DNA of 40,154 nucleotides. It comes from a bacterium. GTDB lineage: Bacteria; Sumerlaeota; Sumerlaeia; SLMS01. The notes below the pieces were generated by a model. The model was not told where the DNA came from, did no database searches, and saw nothing but the letters and a program-made list of their open reading frames with translations. This document shows, in pieces, positions 6,307 to 13,762 of the stretch; the first letter of the stretch is position 1; each line of letters opens with the position of its first letter. Where the stretch lies: positions 1 through 40,154 of the forward strand of contig WGMQ01000031.1 of the NCBI GenBank assembly GCA_016125005.1, read 5' to 3'. The position numbers were made by a program, and so were the translations under genes.

Positions 6307-7956
6307 TTGTTCTCTTCGTTTCCGATTCCTGATGATCCGCGGATTCGCTCGTTGTTTGAGGGGGCGAGGGGGCAGGTGGAGCGGCTGGGGTATTCCGAGC
6401 GTTACCTGGAAATGAAGAAGGTGCGGGATCAGTTGGAGGGGGGACGGGTGGCGCTGGGGGCGCCGTACCATGAGGCTCCGAAGGGGATGTCGGAGGATCA
6501 GCGGAAGCGGTGGGATCGGTCGCGGGCTCATGTGAACCTGGCGCAACCGGCGCTCGATCGGTTGGTGAACTCGATCCATTCGGGGAGGATTCGGCGGCGG
6601 ATTCTGGACCCGGAGGTGCAGGCGCTGCTCAAGCGGCCTGAGCATGTGAAGGCAATGGTGGCGCTCTGCGAGTCGGCGTTCTGCTACGGGACGGGCTATC
6701 TGGTTCCCATCGCGCGGGAGCTGCCCGGGGGGCGGCGGTTGATCCGTTACTGGCATCCGAACCCGATGACCACGGTGGTGGTGACGAACCCGCTGGATGT
6801 GTCGGAGGTGCTGGGGGTGATCGAGCTGGTGATGCGGCCGGATTCGCTGACGCCGGTGGGGGCTCGGTTCGTGACGGCGGGGGCGGAGGGTTCCTGGGAT
6901 CTGAAGGGGCCGCCAGTGGTGCTGGAGCATGACTGGGGCTTCCTGCCGTGTGTGATCGCGACGGGGCGCTCGCAGGACCACCTTGGGACGCCCTATGGGC
7001 GGAGCCTGATCGTGGCGGCGGCGGATGCGTCGATCAAGGTGACGAACAACCAGGCGAACCTGGAGTTACTACGGGACCAGCAGACGCAGGCGTTGCTGGT
7101 GATCGTGGGGGAGCCGACGAGCACGAGCGCGGAGAACAAGGAGGCCAATCAGAAGTATCTGGTCTTCGACAAGGAAGGGTCTTCGGCGGAGTACAAGCAG
7201 CCACAGGTGCAGATCGAGCAGGTGATCAAGCTGACGCAGCGGTTCGCGACGGACGCGGCGGTGTCGTCGGGGTTGCCGGTGGACACGTTCCTGCCGGAGC
7301 TGATCGCGGGCTCCGATGCCTCGGCAACGGCGGCGCGGCAGCGGGCTTTTCCCCTGACGCAGCGGATGGCGCGGCTGGTGACGGAATGGGGCCTTGTCGA
7401 GGCGCGTTGCGCGGCGGTGATCGCGGGTCTTGTGGAGCGGCAGCGGACGGCGCTGGTGGTGGACCTGGAGGACCTGGCGGAGCGGGCCGGGGTGGAAATC
7501 TCGATCTGGCCGAATGTGGCGGAGTCGGAGGCGGAGACGCTTTCGAACTGGCAGCAGCAGACGGAGAAGTTCTTCCGTCCCATCGAGGAGGCCATCGAGT
7601 ACTACGCGGCGCATCTCTCGGACGAACAGAAGGGGTCCTTGGCGGCGAAGTGGCGGGAGAAGTTCGACCCGGACGGCACGGACGAGAAGGCGCGGGAGGC
7701 GTTCCTTCGCGATGTGGTGAAGTCGTTCCTGGCAGACGGGACGGTGGCGGACGTGGGGGCGAACCTGACGGACCTGCGGGCGCTTTGGGATGGCGCGGGG
7801 TTGCCGCGGGAAGCGGGGTACGAAGAGCCCTTCCTGCCGGTGGTTTCCGACGCGGGTCCATTGGTGACGGGGGAGGTGGTGCGGGACGCGGAGGGGGCCA
7901 TCGTGGGCGGGGTCGCGGGCGCCGCGGTCACGGGTGCCGCGGCGGGCGGGTCGTGA
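6307..7956 (+). CDS. Portal protein
   Basis: A 549-residue protein. The TTG start at 6307 follows TGAGGTG at 6295-6301. Length, position after terL and the pattern of conserved blocks fit a portal: an N-terminal helical wing, a segment with YGTGYLVPIARELPGGRRLIRYWHPNPM (about 121-148), a stem-type segment rich in small residues around 'TNNQANLELLRDQQTQALLVIVGEP' (about 246-270), then the long helical part with RQRAFPLTQRM. The portal is a dodecameric ring at one capsid vertex that docks TerL and later the tail. The C-terminal 30 residues are Gly/Ala-rich and disordered. It is followed by opposite-strand cargo before the scaffold gene. Confidence 0.85.
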   Translation: MFSSFPIPDDPRIRSLFEGARGQVERLGYSERYLEMKKVRDQLEGGRVALGAPYHEAPKGMSEDQRKRWDRSRAHVNLAQPALDRLVNSIHSGRIRRRILDPEVQALLKRPEHVKAMVALCESAFCYGTGYLVPIARELPGGRRLIRYWHPNPMTTVVVTNPLDVSEVLGVIELVMRPDSLTPVGARFVTAGAEGSWDLKGPPVVLEHDWGFLPCVIATGRSQDHLGTPYGRSLIVAAADASIKVTNNQANLELLRDQQTQALLVIVGEPTSTSAENKEANQKYLVFDKEGSSAEYKQPQVQIEQVIKLTQRFATDAAVSSGLPVDTFLPELIAGSDASATAARQRAFPLTQRMARLVTEWGLVEARCAAVIAGLVERQRTALVVDLEDLAERAGVEISIWPNVAESEAETLSNWQQQTEKFFRPIEEAIEYYAAHLSDEQKGSLAAKWREKFDPDGTDEKAREAFLRDVVKSFLADGTVADVGANLTDLRALWDGAGLPREAGYEEPFLPVVSDAGPLVTGEVVRDAEGAIVGGVAGAAVTGAAAGGS

Positions 7957-7978
7957 GGCGGGGGGAAAAGAAGCGGGT

Positions 7979-8012
7979 CCGCAGATGACGCAGATGGCGC
8001 AGATGTCAGATG
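7979..8012. repeat. Tandem 9-mer repeat (CGCAGATG units)
   Basis: Directly downstream of the portal stop, units CCGCAGATG, ACGCAGATG and GCGCAGATG run head to tail, followed by a partial TCAGATG. This type of short imperfect tandem is a dispersed noncoding repeat in many environmental genomes. It lies in the spacer between the portal gene and the convergent cargo cassette. Confidence 0.5.
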
Positions 8013-8055
8013 CGGGGGATGGGGTGACCTGCCCGGACCGAGGGGCGCGGCGCGG

Positions 8056-8092
8056 CCTGGCTGATGATGGGATGTCATGGGAGCCAGGTTTT
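8056..8092 (+). terminator. Possible terminator after portal gene
   Basis: CCTGGCT (8056-8062) pairs with AGCCAGG (8082-8088), followed directly by TTTT. The loop is long (19 nt) and the stem short (7 bp), so it is a weak candidate. It lies between the portal gene and the convergent 138-residue cargo gene, where late transcription could be stopped. Confidence 0.35.
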
Positions 8093-8132
8093 GTGCAGTT
8101 GCGTGGCGTCTCTCGGCCTGGGCGGGAGACTG

Positions 8133-8549
8133 CTAGAGTACTAAAGAATCCGCTTCAACCGTCAGGCGAGAACGTTGCAGGTACTCATCAAGGGTGTCCA
8201 GTGTGTCGACGATTTGGGCGAAGCGATAGTCGGCTTGGGGCACCACTGTTGTTCCGGCTTTCGGCATGGGAAGGACGGCGCGGTAGCCGTCGACGAACAC
8301 AAGCAACTTCTTGTCAATTAGGGACGGGCCATAATAGACCCTGAACCAAGCGCGATACGCGGCGGGGTTGGGATGGCGATTTGCCCACTCTTCCTCGAAG
8401 CGTGTTTCGGTTTCCTCGTGACCTTGGTATTCGATGCGAAGGAGGGGATCGCCCTTGTAGGCAAAGACCTCGGTGCCGCGGTCTTCAATTGCGGTCCACT
8501 GGGACTTGTCTCCCCCCAGTAGAATCGATGTGATTTCGTTGAATGTCAC
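8133..8549 (-). CDS. Cargo cassette protein C, unknown
   Basis: A 138-residue product starting at GTG 8549 with AAAGGAGAG upstream. The longer frame to 8582 would run into the preceding gene. The protein is acidic and soluble, with alternating strands and helices (EVFAYKGDPLLRIEYQG; RAWFRVYYGPSLIDKKLLVFVDGYRAVLPMP), and no catalytic motif was recognised. It is the last of three minus-strand genes. Its start overlaps the DUF2335 gene stop as GTGA (8546-8549), so the two are translationally coupled and probably act together. Its position between portal and scaffold, in the opposite orientation, marks it as accessory phage cargo. Confidence 0.6.
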   Translation of the reverse strand: MTFNEITSILLGGDKSQWTAIEDRGTEVFAYKGDPLLRIEYQGHEETETRFEEEWANRHPNPAAYRAWFRVYYGPSLIDKKLLVFVDGYRAVLPMPKAGTTVVPQADYRFAQIVDTLDTLDEYLQRSRLTVEADSLVL

Positions 8550-9190
8550 GGTTGCTCTCCTTTGGTCCCCGACTGCCTCCAACGCGTGTCGCGGCGCTGG
8601 GTTTCGCGAACGGTGAGGGCATGGTGTGTTTCGGAATGTGACTCCCGGGAGGACCCTTCCGACTCGCTTTCGTCGCCTTGGTTTTCAATTTTCTGCCGGG
8701 ACTCTTGGTGTTTTTGCACCAGAAAAAAGCCGATCACGGCGGTTAGTGTGCCCCCGGCAAAAATGGTACCTGATACAGGGGCACCGGCAAAGACCGCAAT
8801 ACAAACGGCTGCGGTGAGAAACAAAGCGCAGACAACGACGGCGCAATACTGGGCCCTCGCGCGCTCTCGCCTTTCGGCCCTTCGATCCTCGGAGTGCGCC
8901 GCGACGAGCTGCGCCTCCATTTCCCGCCTGTGGCGTGCGTCATCCTCTGCCATCTTTATGATGCGATTGATAGTGCCCTTGGAGCACTTTTCGTATTCTT
9001 GAAGCTGTTTGGGGGAGGGGAGGGGGCCGCTGTGGGTTTCCAACTCGGTCCTGATGAATTGGCGAACCTCGCGCAGAATTGCTTGCTGCCCGTTTCCGTC
9101 CGGTGGGGCAGGACTTGCCACTGTCTTCTTGGGGGCCAGCGCTTCGGGCACCGACCCGGCAGTCTTACTCTCGGGGTCGGCTTCCATGCT
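8546..9190 (-). CDS. DUF2335-type membrane protein (cargo B)
   Basis: A 214-residue product if the ATG at 9190 is used; it has a weak GAGAAGAG site and overlaps the upstream gene by 26 bp. After a polar N-terminal region of about 60 residues comes the DUF2335 signature SGPLPSPKQLQEYEKCSKGTINRI with the following basic helix 'MAEDDARHRREMEAQL'. The family pattern is 'GPLPpPe.La.Ye...pG.a.rIl.maE....HR'. Two membrane helices follow (about AQYCAVVVCALFLTAAVCIAV and GTIFAGGTLTAVIGFFLV), then a charged tail. The function is unknown. The family is widespread in phages and mobile DNA, and a role in superinfection exclusion or membrane stress is only a guess. It is the middle gene of a three-gene cassette. 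Confidence 0.75.
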   Translation of the reverse strand, partial: SMEADPESKTAGSVPEALAPKKTVASPAPPDGNGQQAILREVRQFIRTELETHSGPLPSPKQLQEYEKCSKGTINRIIKMAEDDARHRREMEAQLVAAHSEDRRAERRERARAQYCAVVVCALFLTAAVCIAVFAGAPVSGTIFAGGTLTAVIGFFLVQKHQESRQKIENQGDESESEGSSRESHSETHHALTVRETQRRDTRWRQSGTKGEQP

Positions 9191-9377
9191 CTTCTCGTTC
9201 GTATCGCTTGATGGCGTTTCGCAGATCCTGGCCAACCGCACGCCATGAGGCACGAACACCATCTCGCTCAAGCACGACGGTGTTCCCCTGAGGCACGGAA
9301 CTAGATTGGACCAGCGCGGAGGCAATGGAGCCAAATCCGAATGCGATGTTCTTGAGGACGTTGTTCTTGTAGGACAT
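9165..9377 (-). CDS. Cargo cassette protein A, unknown
   Basis: A 70-residue product. The ATG at 9377 is chosen because AAAGGAGC lies just upstream; the 62 extra residues of the longer frame are Arg/Pro/Ser-rich and look noncoding. The N-terminal 25 residues are mildly hydrophobic (NIAFGFGSIASALVQSSS), followed by VLERDGVRASWRAVGQDLRNAIKRYERE, a charged helix. No family was recognised. It is the first gene of the minus-strand cassette A-B-C. A weak promoter could lie at about 9440-9482 on the minus strand (TTGACC near the upstream end), but the spacing is poor. Confidence 0.5.
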   Translation of the reverse strand: MSYKNNVLKNIAFGFGSIASALVQSSSVPQGNTVVLERDGVRASWRAVGQDLRNAIKRYEREEHGSRPRE

Positions 9378-9562
9378 GTGCGTGCTCCTTTTGGGAGCGG
9401 GAGAGAGTGAGCTGTGGTGCGACTGGGAAGCGGACCTCCGTTTCCCGCTGCATACAGTCACGGGGGGGTGAGGACGGTCAAGGAGGATGAGTCGCGGGCT
9501 CCTATATCGTACCATGCAAAAGGCATTGGGCCGAGGGGCGGGGCGGAAGAGCCGTCCTGCCA

Positions 9563-9570
9563 CCTAGATA
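9563..9570 (+). promoter_or_regulatory. CCTAGATA element 4, upstream of scaffold
   Basis: CCTAGATA followed by GATCA, 48 nt before the scaffold ATG. It is the first plus-strand signal after the opposite-strand DUF2335 cassette. The 241 bp between 9378 and 9618 contain no gene that I can support. Confidence 0.35.
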
Positions 9571-9618
9571 GATCAGCCGGGTGAGACGCCTGGCTGATTC
9601 CAATCTGGGGGCTTCGTG

Positions 9619-10218
9619 ATGAAGTGGCTCTGGTTCATGCAGTTTTTCTCGCCTGAGGGTGACGGCGGCGGTGGTGATCCTCCGGGGGGTGATCCCGCGG
9701 GAGGGGACGATTCCACGGGGCTGAAGTCGGCGCTTCAGAAGGAGCGCGAGGCGAGGCGCGCCGCGGAGCAGCGGGCGAAGACGCTCGAAACGGAGCTGGG
9801 CTCCACCAAAACGAAACTGACCTCTGTTGAATCCGCGCAGGCCGAGCTGGCCGCGAAGCTGACTTCCTTCGAGACGAAGGAGCGCCTGGGGGCTGCTGTC
9901 GAGAAGGCGGTGGCGAAGCTGGGCGACGGCTTTGTGGTGGATCGCGACAAGGTGTCGAAGCTGGCGGCCCGGATGTCCTTCTCGGAGAAGATCGACGAGG
10001 AGGTGGAGGAGCTGGTTTCCACCGTGGCGACGAAGAAGGCGGGCGCCCGGGTGGTGAACGGGCAACCGACCCGCGAGCAGCAGCAGGGGGGCAACGGGGG
10101 CGGCGGGGGTGACAAGCCTTCCCTGACGGAACTCCATCGCACGAATCCCGAGGGCTTCCAAGCGGCCCGCGCCCAGGTGGTGCAGGGCGCGAAGTTCATG
10201 GCGAAACCGAAGCCGTAA
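9619..10218 (+). CDS. Capsid scaffolding protein
   Basis: A 199-residue product. The ATG at 9619 follows a GGGGGC site; a GTG directly before it is an alternative. The layout is typical of scaffolds placed just before the major capsid gene: a disordered Gly/Asp/Pro-rich N-terminal part, a long coiled-coil (about 35-100: KSALQKEREARRAAEQR and onward), a middle region, and a basic C terminus ending in KFMAKPKP that would contact the capsid protein. It guides procapsid assembly and is then removed. The first residues, MKWLWFMQFFSPEG, unexpectedly resemble the N terminus of the following capsid protein. Confidence 0.8.
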   Translation: MKWLWFMQFFSPEGDGGGGDPPGGDPAGGDDSTGLKSALQKEREARRAAEQRAKTLETELGSTKTKLTSVESAQAELAAKLTSFETKERLGAAVEKAVAKLGDGFVVDRDKVSKLAARMSFSEKIDEEVEELVSTVATKKAGARVVNGQPTREQQQGGNGGGGGDKPSLTELHRTNPEGFQAARAQVVQGAKFMAKPKP

Positions 10219-10254
10219 CCCTTTACCCTTTCCAATCGACGAAGGGATTTGCCC

Positions 10255-11439
10255 ATGTTTATGCGGTTCATGAAGCCGTTCATGCAGTTCTTCATCCCCG
10301 ATGGCATCATCGGCACGGGGGATGTGGTGATCCCGGAGGTGATCTCCGCGGAGGCGGTGCAGAATGCCCTGTTCGAGGAGCTGCCGCTCCTGCGCGGGCC
10401 GCACGTCCTGGACCTTTCGAGCACGAAGGACGTGATCTACAAGGACGGTGGCGACACGATCACGTTCCTGACGCAGGAGTTCGCCGACGGGGTGACGAGC
10501 GCGGGGGAGTATGCGAAGCCCCTGGTGCGTGACTCGAAGACAGGCGCCGATGGGACCAAGATCGTGATCGACAAGTACACCGAGGCCGTGAGCGGGAAGC
10601 AGGTTCCCATCGTGTACGAAGAGTACATGATGGAGGACGTGGCGACGCAGGCGGATGTGAACGGCTTCCTTGGGCGGCTGATCGGCCAGAGCCAGGGGGA
10701 GACGATCCAGCGGGCTCTGGTGGCGAAGGCGAACGCGGACGGCTGCCTGCGGGTGTCGCGTCTTTCGGAGACGACGAAGACCCTCTCGGTGGACGCGATC
10801 CTTCGGGCGAAGACGGCCTGGGGGGACAAGGCGTTCAACTTCGTGCCGGGGAGCCGTCCTGGCCTGTACCTGCACAGCAAGCAGATCACCGACCTGCTGG
10901 AGTCCGCCGAGTACAAGTCGCTGGGCACGGCGGCCACGACGAGCATCGTGCAGGTGGAGGCGGAGGCGGGCGCGGTGGCGGTGATCCACGGCGTGGTGCT
11001 GTATCCGATGGACACGGTTCCGAACCAGGCGGCGATTCCCGCCATCACCGGCATCACCCAGACGGGCGGCACCGCGACGGTGACGACGGACGGCGCCCAC
11101 GGTCTGGTGGTGGGGGATGTGGTCTCGATCTCGGGTGCCTCGCAGGCGGGTTACAACCTGGACGCGGTGGTGCTCTCGGTGCCCACGGCCTCGACGTTCA
11201 CCTATGCGGTTGCGGGCGGCACGGCGTCGCCCGCGACTGGCTCGCCGGTGTTCACGCCGAACTACAACGGTCTGCTGCTGGCGCCGAAGGCGCTGGGTCT
11301 GCTGGTGAAGTCGGTGAAGACCAAGCCGCTGATCCGGTTTGCGGGTTCGTCGGTGGTGCAACTGGACACGGATTTCCGGTGGGTGGACACGCGGTTCCGC
11401 CGGAAGCCGGTGCCGGTCGTGAAGCTCGTCACCAGATAA
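10255..11439 (+). CDS. Major capsid protein with inserted beta domain
   Basis: A 394-residue product. The ATG at 10255 is favoured over the TTG at 10249 because GAAGGGA (10241-10247) then has normal spacing. Position after the scaffold, length, and a HK97-like sequence style (N-terminal arm, VPIVYEEYMMEDVATQADV, ETIQRALVAKANADG, ending FRWVDTRFRRKPVPVVKLV) support a coat protein. Residues about 262-335 form a separate small beta module with the pattern HGLVVGDVVSISGA and ASTFTYAV, known from phage tail and surface proteins, inserted before the last strands. It probably projects from the capsid surface as a built-in decoration. A hairpin terminator follows the gene. Confidence 0.85.
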   Translation: MFMRFMKPFMQFFIPDGIIGTGDVVIPEVISAEAVQNALFEELPLLRGPHVLDLSSTKDVIYKDGGDTITFLTQEFADGVTSAGEYAKPLVRDSKTGADGTKIVIDKYTEAVSGKQVPIVYEEYMMEDVATQADVNGFLGRLIGQSQGETIQRALVAKANADGCLRVSRLSETTKTLSVDAILRAKTAWGDKAFNFVPGSRPGLYLHSKQITDLLESAEYKSLGTAATTSIVQVEAEAGAVAVIHGVVLYPMDTVPNQAAIPAITGITQTGGTATVTTDGAHGLVVGDVVSISGASQAGYNLDAVVLSVPTASTFTYAVAGGTASPATGSPVFTPNYNGLLLAPKALGLLVKSVKTKPLIRFAGSSVVQLDTDFRWVDTRFRRKPVPVVKLVTR

Positions 11440-11462
11440 CTTGGCCGGCAAGCCAGGCCCTA

Positions 11463-11492
11463 CGCGCCCCGGGGCTGTTGCTCTGGGGCGCG
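11463..11492 (+). terminator. Terminator after major capsid gene
   Basis: CGCGCCCC (11463-11470) pairs perfectly with GGGGCGCG (11485-11492), with a 14-nt loop, followed by TTGTCATTT. It lies 24 nt after the capsid stop codon and would lower transcription into the connector genes, keeping capsid mRNA in excess. Confidence 0.6.
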
Positions 11493-11527
11493 TTGTCATT
11501 TCGCTCTGTATAGACAGGAGGTGTTAA

Positions 11528-12208
11528 GTGGCGTCGCTGTTTGGAATCACCGCGTTGGATGTGCAGAAGAAGATGGTGCCGAAGAATGGGGAGTGGACCT
11601 TCCTGATTGGTGACGGTGGGGAGCTTTCCGAGGGGGATTGTCTGGCGATCATCGAGACGCAGGAGGACCGGGTGCTTTCGCTGTTGCCGGATCGGCAGCG
11701 GCGGTTGATGCGCCGGGTTGATGGGGAGGTGCTGACGCGGTCGGCGGCGGGCGGGGAAACGGTGCTGCGGTGTGCGCTGGCGCCGGTGATCGAGGGGACG
11801 CTTCGCGTGTATGTGGACTTCCCCGAGGGCTCGGCCTGGAGCGAGAGGCTTCCCGCGGATGCGCTGGCGGACGGGGAGTTTTCCGTGGTGGGGGCCACGG
11901 GGGTGGTGACGCTGGGGCGGGCCCTGGTGAAGGGGCAGAAGGTGCTGGCGGAGTATGAACACGGGGCGGCGGCCTCGTTCCTGTGGCTGCGGGAGCTGGC
12001 GGTGACGTTCACGGCGGTGGAGATTGCGCGGCGCTTTGCCTACTTCCAGACGGCTGAGGGCTTTCAGCGATTCGAGCAGTGGGAGCAGTCGGCGAGTCTG
12101 TACCTGCGGGACATGCAGCGGCAGCAGCGGCCCGGGGTGGATGCGCTGGAGCGGGTTCCCCTGCTGTCGGATGTGAGGCCGAATACCTGGACAAAGTTCT
12201 TCGGTTAG
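11528..12208 (+). CDS. Head-tail connector-like protein
   Basis: A 226-residue product starting at GTG 11528 with AGGAGGTG at 11516-11523. Its position directly after the major capsid gene is where connector and adaptor proteins are encoded. It has mixed strands in the first two thirds and a helical C-terminal third (EIARRFAYFQTAEGFQRFEQWEQ), then a tail ending VRPNTWTKFFG. No motif proves the assignment. The 89 bp to the next gene contain no further frame of interest. Confidence 0.55.
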   Translation: MASLFGITALDVQKKMVPKNGEWTFLIGDGGELSEGDCLAIIETQEDRVLSLLPDRQRRLMRRVDGEVLTRSAAGGETVLRCALAPVIEGTLRVYVDFPEGSAWSERLPADALADGEFSVVGATGVVTLGRALVKGQKVLAEYEHGAAASFLWLRELAVTFTAVEIARRFAYFQTAEGFQRFEQWEQSASLYLRDMQRQQRPGVDALERVPLLSDVRPNTWTKFFG

Positions 12209-12297
12209 GGCGGTTCCTTTCCCGTGATCCTTCGTCGCTCGGGCGGTCTCGGCTGACGGGAAAGGCCCTCGCCCCAGTGAAATCAAGGAAGCGCCTG

Positions 12298-12930
12298 ATG
12301 GGAAAGAAGACGCGGGTGGACACGGCGAAGGTGGAGGCGGCGCTGGTGCGGGCGGGGAAGGACCCGGCCATCGCGGCGCTGGCCGTGGCGGCGTTCCAGT
12401 ATGCGCTGACAAAGGGGCTTCGGGAGCACTTCGAGGCGCAGCAGGGGAAGTGGGCGCGGAACTCGGAGGAGTACCTGGCCTGGAAGAGGAAGCGGGGGTA
12501 CGGGCAGCGGGCGTGGGAGATGACGGGGAAGACGCTGAAGGCGATCACGAACAACGCGCCGGAGAAGCTGGGCACCAAGAAGGGAATGAAGGTTGGGGTG
12601 AACTGGAAGAACCTTTGGGCGTATGCTTCGCCGCGGGCCTTCGTGGGGAAGGATGGGAAGAAGCTCCCGGCGGAGCGGCAGGACATGATCTATCACACGC
12701 TGCGGAACGGCTCGGGGAGGGCGCGCCTGGCGGAGTATGCGCGGAAGAAAAACAAGACGGTGGGTGAAGTGATCGCGAGCGTGTTCGCGCCGAAGAAGGC
12801 GGCGAAGGCAGTTCCGCCGCGGCCCTTCTTAAGTTGGACGCCGGAGATGAAGCAGCGGCTGGTGGACGATCTGGAGAAGGCAATCGTGGAAGTTCTCAAC
12901 CGGGAAGGTCTCGACACGAAGGAGGGTTGA
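12298..12930 (+). CDS. Head-tail joining / virion morphogenesis-like protein
   Basis: A 210-residue basic protein. The ATG at 12298 is preceded by AAGGAAG; an upstream extension of the frame overlaps the previous gene and looks noncoding. Blocks such as 'YLAWKRKRGYGQRAWEMTGKTLKAI' and 'PRPFLSWTPEMKQRLVDDLEKAIVEVLNR' resemble the style of phage gp10/morphogenesis proteins, which have a conserved 'RpFl..s' near the C terminus. It probably helps join the head to the tail. The assignment rests mainly on gene order and this C-terminal pattern. Confidence 0.55.
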   Translation: MGKKTRVDTAKVEAALVRAGKDPAIAALAVAAFQYALTKGLREHFEAQQGKWARNSEEYLAWKRKRGYGQRAWEMTGKTLKAITNNAPEKLGTKKGMKVGVNWKNLWAYASPRAFVGKDGKKLPAERQDMIYHTLRNGSGRARLAEYARKKNKTVGEVIASVFAPKKAAKAVPPRPFLSWTPEMKQRLVDDLEKAIVEVLNREGLDTKEG

Positions 12931-12933
12931 CGG

Positions 12934-13413
12934 ATGGCGGCGAAGAGTCTGGCGGGTATTGTTCACGATGAGCTGGTGACGCTGTTCCAAGCGGCGGGGC
13001 TGGCGGTTGCGGGGCGTTCGGTGAACGTGATCCGCGAGCTGCCGGAGGAGGCTTTCTCGCAGCGGGCCCTGCCGGTGCTGGTGATCGAGCGGCCCCGCGT
13101 GGTGGAGGTGGCGCCCTGGGGCTATGACTACGAACGGCGAACGGTGCGGGTGCCCATCGCGCTGGTGGACGGGCTGCGGGCAGCGCCGGGGGGTGCCGAT
13201 GAAAGCAACGAGCGAATTGCACTCCTTGAGGAGCGGGTCCGGGCTGCGATGGCGGCAGAGCCGCATCTGCGCATGGCGCGGCTGCATGTGTTCGAATCGC
13301 TGTGTTCGTGGGACACCGGGGAGGTGACGGTGGTGGGGAACAACCTGCTGAGCATGGCGTGTGTGTTGACGCTGACGGCCACGGTGGCGAAGGGCGCGGA
13401 GCTGGAGGGGTAA
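12934..13413 (+). CDS. Tail terminator-like protein
   Basis: A 159-residue product starting 3 nt after the preceding stop codon. Its size and alternating strand-helix pattern (LPVLVIERPRVVEVAPWGYDYERRTVRVPIALVDG, then a helix, then VTVVGNNLLSMACVLTLTATV) fit the tail terminator family, ring proteins that stop tail tube growth and join head to tail. It lies just before the tail tube gene, apart from an inserted accessory gene. The function is inferred from order and size. Confidence 0.5.
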   Translation: MAAKSLAGIVHDELVTLFQAAGLAVAGRSVNVIRELPEEAFSQRALPVLVIERPRVVEVAPWGYDYERRTVRVPIALVDGLRAAPGGADESNERIALLEERVRAAMAAEPHLRMARLHVFESLCSWDTGEVTVVGNNLLSMACVLTLTATVAKGAELEG

Positions 13414-13420
13414 GCAGGAC

Positions 13421-13444
13421 CACGGAGACACGGAGGCACGGAGG
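13421..13444. repeat. Tandem 8-mer CACGGAG(A/G), copy 1
   Basis: Three head-to-tail units: CACGGAGA, CACGGAGG, CACGGAGG. The same type of element, inverted, lies at 34093-34118 over the 3' end of copA. Here its last GGAGG acts as the ribosome-binding site of the DUF6527-like gene at 13454. Confidence 0.65.
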
Positions 13445-13453
13445 AACGACGAG

Positions 13454-13738
13454 ATGGAGAGGCTCAATTCGCTCAGGGCAGTGGTCTCGGAGACAGAGCA
13501 TCTTCCCGCGCGGGAATCGATGGAGGTCGGGGTCGCGTATCTCCCGCGGGACCGGAGCGTGATGGCGTTCTTCTGCCCCTGCGGTTGCGGTCGCGAGGTC
13601 TTCATCCCGTTTGAGGATCATTGCACGGTCTGGAAGCTGGAGTCTGTGGAGCCACTGACCGTGTCACCGTCTATACAGATGACCTCGGAGTGTCGGGCGC
13701 ACTACTTCATTCGGGGTGGCCGGATCATTTGGTGTTGA
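13454..13738 (+). CDS. DUF6527-like zinc-binding protein (accessory gene)
   Basis: A 94-residue product. From residue 39 the order is FFCPCGCGREVFIPF, then W (CTVWKLESVEPLTVSPSI), then ECRAHYFIRGGRIIWC. The pattern 'F.CPCGCG...W.L....lT..PSi....C.sHf.i..G.i.W' matches the DUF6527 family. The Cys/His residues (C41, C43, C45, C81, H84 approximately) could bind one zinc ion. The family is found in phages, and I recall it also beside bacterial ubiquitin-like conjugation genes, but its activity is not known to me. It interrupts the usual order tail terminator - tail tube and is followed by a CTAGATT element. It uses a repeat-derived Shine-Dalgarno. All this suggests a late insertion. Confidence 0.7.
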   Translation: MERLNSLRAVVSETEHLPARESMEVGVAYLPRDRSVMAFFCPCGCGREVFIPFEDHCTVWKLESVEPLTVSPSIQMTSECRAHYFIRGGRIIWC

Positions 13739-13762
13739 GGGGGCGCCGGGAGGGGGCTGGTG

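Noticed and set aside
9301..9309. CTAGATTGG as a further phage promoter element
   Set aside because: It lies inside a minus-strand gene with no plus-strand gene start near it and lacks the leading C; probably chance.
9440..9482. Sigma-70 promoter for the DUF2335 cassette on the minus strand
   Set aside because: A TTGACC is present but the best -10 candidates are poor and at 19 or more bases, so it is not listed as a feature.
9502..11499. 665-residue minus-strand open frame opposite scaffold and capsid
   Set aside because: Arg/His/Leu-rich shadow of two well-supported plus-strand genes, with no ribosome-binding site or recognised domain.
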